Positions 59,515 to 64,000 of a DNA stretch of 64,000 bases are shown one piece after another. Within the stretch, counting starts at the first letter, position 1. Every line of letters begins with the position of its first letter. Position numbers and translations under genes: made by a program. Under the pieces are notes generated by a model. The model was not told where the DNA came from. It made no database searches and saw only the letters and a program-made list of their open reading frames with translations. Where the stretch lies: the NCBI GenBank assembly GCA_002211745.1, contig CP022114.1:124001-188000 (forward strand), written 5' to 3'. The DNA comes from Kluyvera genomosp. 3 (GTDB taxonomy: Bacteria; Pseudomonadota; Gammaproteobacteria; Enterobacterales; Enterobacteriaceae).

Positions 59515-60786
59515 TTATCTTCCCAACCACGGCAGTGGATTGACCGCCTGACCCTGGCGGCGAATTTCGAAATAGAGCGACGGTCGACCCTGTCCGCCGC
59601 TGTTGCCCACCAGGGCGATCGGCTGCCCGGCGCGGACCTGTGTGCCAACGCTGACCAGCGCGCTCTGGTTATACCCGTAAAGGCTCATATCGCCTTTACC
59701 GTGCTCGACCACCACAACAAGGCCATAGCCCTGTAGCCAGTCGGCAAGGATGACGCGCCCATCGGCAATGGCTTTGACTTCGGTGCCTTCCGATGCGCTG
59801 ATGACCATCCCCTTCCAACGTAGCTCACCTTGTAGCTGTTCGCCATAGCGATGCAGCGTCGTGCCGCGAACCGGCCAGTAAGCCTGACCGCGCGGGGCGC
59901 CCAGACCGCCGGTTCGTGCCATGAGTGAGCGTTCACTTTCAGAAGGTTTGTAGGTGGTGCCTTTGCGGGTGGCCTCTTGCTGACGGTTACGTACCGCCTC
60001 GGCCTCTTTGGCTTCGCGCTCGGCGCGAGCTTTTGCTGCCGCTTCGGCACGCGCAATGCTATTGCGCAGGCGGGATTCGTTCGCCCGTAGCTCGCCAAGC
60101 TGTTGCTGGCCCTGCTGAATGGAGGATTCCAGCCCGGAAATCGTTTTCTGGCGCTCGTTACGCGCCGCTTCGAGTTTGGCCTGCTGTGCCTTCTGTTCGT
60201 ACAGCAGCGTTTGCTGTTCGCTCTGTTTCTCTTCCAGCTCGGTTTTTTGCGCCGCCACGTCTTCGCGGGTTTGTTTGAGCTCGGCGATGGTTTCCTGCCG
60301 CGCCTGGTTCAGGTAGCCGAAATAGGCCTGTAGACGCTGCCCACGCTGGCTCTCTTCACCGCTGAGAATCAGCTGAATACCGGTATGTTCGCCCTGACGG
60401 AACGCGGCATCAAGCTGTGCGGCGAGATTGCGTTCCTGCATCGCGCGCTGTTTTTCCAGCTTCGCAATGTTGGCGTTCATCTCGGCGATTTGCGCATTGA
60501 GCTGCGCCAGCGAGTTTTGCGTTTCACGTAGCTGACGCGCGGCGGCGGCGATGGCCTGTTCCTGCGCTTTAAGCTGGGCGAGAAGGGTGGCGCGTTGTTG
60601 CTGTTGTTGGCGTACCGCGCGCTCTTTGGCGGCGATATCGGCCTGAATAGACTGGAGCTGTGAGCGGTCGTCCGCGTGGGCGGGCGTGGCGCACAGCAAT
60701 ACGCCAGCGCTGAGCACGCTGGCGTAAAACGTAGACCGAAGCGTCGCTTCGGCCCATTTAATGGAATAGATCGCCTTTCCCCTCAT
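59515..60786 (-). CDS. envC: Murein hydrolase activator EnvC
   Basis: Intact 423-residue periplasmic activator of amidases AmiA and AmiB at the septum. After a signal region ending CATPAHA it has a long coiled coil (about 40-280) rich in EQ/ER heptads, then a degenerate LytM/M23 domain (about 300-423: WPVRGTTLHRYGEQLQGELRWKGM) lacking the full zinc ligand set. Sits between gpmM and yibQ, as in E. coli. Confidence 0.97.
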   Translation of the reverse strand: MRGKAIYSIKWAEATLRSTFYASVLSAGVLLCATPAHADDRSQLQSIQADIAAKERAVRQQQQQRATLLAQLKAQEQAIAAAARQLRETQNSLAQLNAQIAEMNANIAKLEKQRAMQERNLAAQLDAAFRQGEHTGIQLILSGEESQRGQRLQAYFGYLNQARQETIAELKQTREDVAAQKTELEEKQSEQQTLLYEQKAQQAKLEAARNERQKTISGLESSIQQGQQQLGELRANESRLRNSIARAEAAAKARAEREAKEAEAVRNRQQEATRKGTTYKPSESERSLMARTGGLGAPRGQAYWPVRGTTLHRYGEQLQGELRWKGMVISASEGTEVKAIADGRVILADWLQGYGLVVVVEHGKGDMSLYGYNQSALVSVGTQVRAGQPIALVGNSGGQGRPSLYFEIRRQGQAVNPLPWLGR

Positions 60787-60794
60787 GGGAAGGA

Positions 60795-62341
60795 TTATTC
60801 CACGATGAACAGCGGCTTACCAGTCATCTGTTGCGGGATTTCCATCCCCATCAGCGCCAGCATGGTCGGCGCGATGTCGGAGAGCTTGCCGCCTTCCACC
60901 GCTTTGACGGTTTTGTCACCAACATAAATCAGCGGAACCGGCAGGCTGGTGTGGGCAGTGTGCGCCTGGCCGGTAGCCGGATCACGCATCTGCTCGGCGT
61001 TGCCGTGGTCAGCGGTGACCAGCAGTTGGCCGCCCACTTTCTCGACCGCATGAGTGACTTCATCCAGGCAGTGATCCAGCGCTTCAACGGCCTTCACTGC
61101 GGCTTCCATGACGCCGGTATGGCCAACCATATCGCCGTTCGGGTAGTTACAGATGATGGTGTCGTACTTGCCGCTTTCGATGGCCGCAACCAGCTTCTCG
61201 GTCAGCTCGGCAGAGCTCATTTCCGGCTGCAGGTCGTAGGTGGCCACTTTCGGGAGTTGATCAGGATGCGATCTTCGCCTTTGAACGGCTCTTCAACGCC
61301 GCCGTTGAAGAAGAAGGTCACGTGCGCGTATTTCTCGGTTTCGGAGATGCGCAGCTGGGTTTTGTCATGGTTTGCCATCCACTCGCCAAAGGTATTTTCC
61401 AGAGACGCTGGTGGGTAGGCGCACGGTGCTTTGATGTCTGCCGCATATTCAGTCAGCATGATGAAATCGCCCAGCTTCACTTCTTTGTGGCGCTTGAAGC
61501 CGTCGAAGTCAGCGTTAACGAAAGCGCGGGTGATTTCACGCGCGCGGTCAGCACGGAAGTTCATGAAGACCAGCGCATCGCCATCTTCCATTGCGGCATC
61601 GGCCTGGCCGGCTGCACGGATGACGGTTGCTTTCACGAATTCGTCGTTTTCGTCGCGAGCGTAAGCGGCTTCCAGCGCGGCAACCGCGGTGTCAGCCTGG
61701 AATTCGCCCTTGGCTTCAACCAGCAGGTTGTAAGCTTGTTCAACGCGATCCCAACGGTTGTCACGGTCCATCGCGTAGTAACGACCGATGATGGAGGCGA
61801 CGCGGCCTTTGCCCAGTGCGGCAAATTTCTCTTCAAACTTCTGCAGGGAGCCGTTAGCGCTGCGTGGCGGGGTATCACGACCGTCGAGGAAGGCGTGCAG
61901 ATAGATTTTTTCTGCGCCACGTTCAGCGGCCAGCTCTACCATCGCCATAATGTGGTCTTCATGGCTGTGTACGCCACCAGCGGACAGCAGGCCCATGATG
62001 TGTACCGCTTTACCGGCGGCAACCGCTTTGTCTACCGCGCCGCACAGCACCGGGTTAGCGAAGAACTGGCGATCTTTGATTTCAACGTCAAGACGGGTCA
62101 GATCCTGATACACGATACGGCCTGCGCCCAGGTTCACGTGACCGACTTCAGAGTTACCCATCTGACCGTCTGGCAGACCCACTTCCAGACCGGAAGCGTG
62201 GATCAGGGTATGCGGACGTTTGGCCCACAGCGCGTCCATTACCGGCGTTTTTGCGCTGTAAATAGCGTTATCCTGATGCTCTTCGCGGTAGCCGTAGCCA
62301 TCCAGAATCACCAGTACCATAGGTTTTTTAGAAACCGACAT
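60795..62341 (-). CDS. gpmM: Cofactor-independent phosphoglycerate mutase (frameshifted)
   Basis: Mn2+ enzyme (GpmI/YibO) interconverting 3- and 2-phosphoglycerate. Catalytic Ser in [16 protein letters not shown], metal motif ILDGYG and [11 protein letters not shown]. One break near 61255 (CCCC read as CCC in NSPKVATYD); repaired length 515 residues. Eight bases before envC, same operon. Confidence 0.97.
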
Positions 62342-62588
62342 TGCGACAACCTCATGCTCTAAAGACAGAAAATTTGCGTAATTTTACTACAGCTGAATCG
62401 ATAAAATAACAATGAGAGATCAAAGAAAGCGGGAGATGCACGAGGAAAAACGCACATTTTCCCCCTTTTTTCCGTAGCACTCCGCAGAAAACGCATTACA
62501 TCGCGCGCGCTGGCTGTATTTGCGCCACGCCGCAGGTATACTCCTTCCCTGGTTTTTAAACATTACACGTCGGGAGCTGTTACCCCCC

Positions 62589-63020
62589 ATGCAAGAAATT
62601 ATGCAATTTGTAGGTCGTCACCCTGTCCTGAGCATCGCGTGGATCGCGCTGCTGGCGGCCGTGCTGTTCACCACTTTTAAAGGGCTGATGTCTAAAGTTA
62701 AGGTCATCAACCGCGGCGAAGCGACGCGCCTGATCAACAAAGAAGACGCGATTGTCGTTGACCTGCGCCAGCGTGATGATTTCCGTAAAGGCCACATTGC
62801 CGGTTCCCTGAACCTGCTGCCGAACGAAATCAAAGCCAACAACGTCGGCGAGCTGGAAAAACACAAAGACAAACCGGTGATCGTGACCGACGGCACGGGT
62901 ATGCAGGCAACTGAGTCCGCTACCGCACTGCTGAAAGCCGGTTTTGAAAAAGTATTCGTACTGAAAGAAGGTATTGCTGGCTGGAGCGGTGAAAACCTGC
63001 CTCTGGTTCGCGGCAAATAA
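62589..63020 (+). CDS. yibN: Rhodanese-like membrane-anchored protein YibN
   Basis: Intact 143-residue protein: an N-terminal membrane segment ([18 protein letters not shown]) and a rhodanese-like domain ([23 protein letters not shown]...[11 protein letters not shown]). The active-site Cys of rhodaneses is replaced (VTDGTGMQ), and the protein has no cysteine at all, so sulfurtransfer by Cys is excluded. ATG at 62589 matches E. coli. Leads yibN-grxC-secB-gpsA. Confidence 0.95.
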   Translation: MQEIMQFVGRHPVLSIAWIALLAAVLFTTFKGLMSKVKVINRGEATRLINKEDAIVVDLRQRDDFRKGHIAGSLNLLPNEIKANNVGELEKHKDKPVIVTDGTGMQATESATALLKAGFEKVFVLKEGIAGWSGENLPLVRGK

Positions 63021-63059
63021 TTCCCTGCTCGTTCATCGGGTGAAGTCAGGAGAGCTGTC

Positions 63060-63310
63060 ATGGCGAAGATTGAAATCTATACCAAAGCAACATGCCCTTA
63101 TTGCCACCGAGCAAAAGCGCTGCTGTCTGAAAAAGGCGTCACCTTTGAGGAACTGCCTATCGACGGTAACGCTGAAAAGCGCGAAGAGATGATTCAGCGC
63201 AGCGGCCGCACGACGGTTCCGCAGATTTTTATTGATGCACAGCACATTGGCGGCTGCGACGACTTGTATGCGCTTGATGCGCGTGGTGGACTTGATCCCT
63301 GCTGCGCTAA
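63060..63310 (+). CDS. grxC: Glutaredoxin 3 (frameshifted at the end)
   Basis: Dithiol glutaredoxin, active site CPYC, GSH site TVPQIFI and GGCDD. A C lost near 63300 (CCCC read as CCC) shifts the last codons; repaired end is GLDPLLR and length 83, as in E. coli. GGAGAGCTGTC precedes the ATG. Confidence 0.97.
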
Positions 63311-63389
63311 TGCTTCGCGTTCGCGCCTGCAGAAGCAGGCGTGAGGCGTACCGCTTTTTTTAAGGACAACACGAAAGGGTTTTTTACAC

Positions 63390-63856
63390 ATGTCAGAACA
63401 AAACAACGCAGAAATGGCTTTCCAGATTCAGCGCATCTACACCAAAGACGTTTCCTTTGAAGCGCCGAATGCACCGCATGTTTTCCAGAAAGATTGGCAA
63501 CCAGAGGTTAAACTTGATCTGGATACCGCTTCCAACCAGTTGGCTGAAGGCGTGTATGAAGTGGTGCTGCGTGTCACTGTAACGGCGACGCTGGGCGAAG
63601 AGACCGCATTCCTGTGCGAAACTCAGCAGGCGGGTATCTTCTCCATCGAAGGTATCGAAGGGACTCAGATGGCTCATTGCCTGGGTGCATACTGCCGAAC
63701 ATCCTGTTCCCGTATGCGCGTGAATGCATCACCAGCCTGGTTTCCCGTGGGACTTTCCCACAGCTGAACCTTGCGCCGGTTAACTTTGATGCGCTGTTCA
63801 TGAACTATCTGCAGCAGCAGGCTGGCGAAGGTGCAGAACAACATCAGGATGCCTGA
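63390..63856 (+). CDS. secB: Protein-export chaperone SecB (frameshifted)
   Basis: Tetrameric cytosolic chaperone for SecA-dependent export. [33 protein letters not shown] start; break near 63695 (CCC read as CC in [14 protein letters not shown]); ends [17 protein letters not shown]. 155 residues after repair. Its stop overlaps the gpsA start (ATGA). Confidence 0.97.
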
Positions 63857-64000
63857 TGAACGCACTTAATGCTTCAATGACTGTGATCGGTGCCGGCTCT
63901 TACGGCACCGCTCTTGCCATCACCGTGGCAAGAAACGGCCACCAGGTCGTACTCTGGGCCACGATCCCAAACATGTCGCGACGCTACAGCACGATCGCTG
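63856..64000 (+). CDS. gpsA: Glycerol-3-phosphate dehydrogenase [NAD(P)+] GpsA (partial, frameshifted)
   Basis: Amino-terminal fragment running off the right edge. [23 protein letters not shown] with the NAD loop [10 protein letters not shown] lost near 63957 (GGGG read as GGG) hides the continuation [15 protein letters not shown]. Makes sn-glycerol 3-phosphate for phospholipids. Fourth gene of the yibN operon. Confidence 0.94.
   Translation, partial: MNALNASMTVIGAGSYGTALAITVARNGHQVVLWATIPNMSRRYSTIA

Overview
The window is chromosomal DNA from a member of the Enterobacteriaceae. Nearly every core gene matches the E. coli/Citrobacter/Enterobacter set at close to full length, and the order follows the E. 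coli 81-82 min region in inverted orientation: selC, yicJI, yicH, xanP, gltS, recG-trmH-spoT-rpoZ-gmk, ligB, yicG, yicC, rph-pyrE, slmA, dut, coaBC, radC, rpmBG, mutM, coaD, waaA, waa core locus, hldD, kbl-tdh, yibQ-envC-gpmM, yibN-grxC-secB-gpsA. I cannot fix the genus from sequence alone; the moderately high GC and the gene set fit Enterobacter, Leclercia or Citrobacter relatives.

Layout. 1-2.0 kb: end of a Csu-type chaperone-usher pilus operon. 2.3-4.6 kb: accessory DNA with a BIME, a SymE-like toxin divergent from a small ribbon-helix-helix protein, and a very AT-rich HEPN gene resembling the anti-phage protein ApeA. 4.76-5.34 kb: two tandem selC genes, one canonical and one diverged. 5.6-14.2 kb: alpha-xyloside uptake and hydrolysis (yicJ, yicI), yicH, xanP, gltS. 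14.3-24.7 kb: a block that in E. coli lies elsewhere (about 88 min) and is circularly permuted here: glpK-glpF-zapB first, then sbp-cdh-transporter-tpiA-yiiQ-yiiR-fpr-glpX. 24.7-43.3 kb: DNA repair, (p)ppGpp, nucleotide and CoA genes, with an ERIC element inside the spoT operon and cptA at the place of E. coli dinD. 43.3-55.1 kb: lipopolysaccharide core synthesis: waaA, then an RfaH-type operon (JUMPstart/ops) waaQ-waaG-waaP-GT8-GT8-GT25-waaL, then the convergent hldD-waaF-waaC operon. 55.3-64 kb: threonine catabolism, a GT2 gene, cell-division factors EnvC/YibQ, phosphoglycerate mutase, and the yibN-grxC-secB-gpsA operon.

A general caution. About two thirds of the genes are split by one or more single-base frameshifts, including essential ones (gmk, waaA, gpsA). 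At about 25 sites I worked out, restoring one G or C to a G/C run restores the conserved protein, and the repaired lengths match the families. I therefore annotate these as whole genes with probable consensus errors, not as pseudogenes; coordinates span the repaired gene.

The most interesting items are the diverged second selC tRNA with compensatory stem changes, the permuted glp/sbp/tpiA block, the SymE-like/RHH divergon with palindromic operators, the ApeA-like HEPN gene next to selC, and the unusual LPS outer-core gene set.
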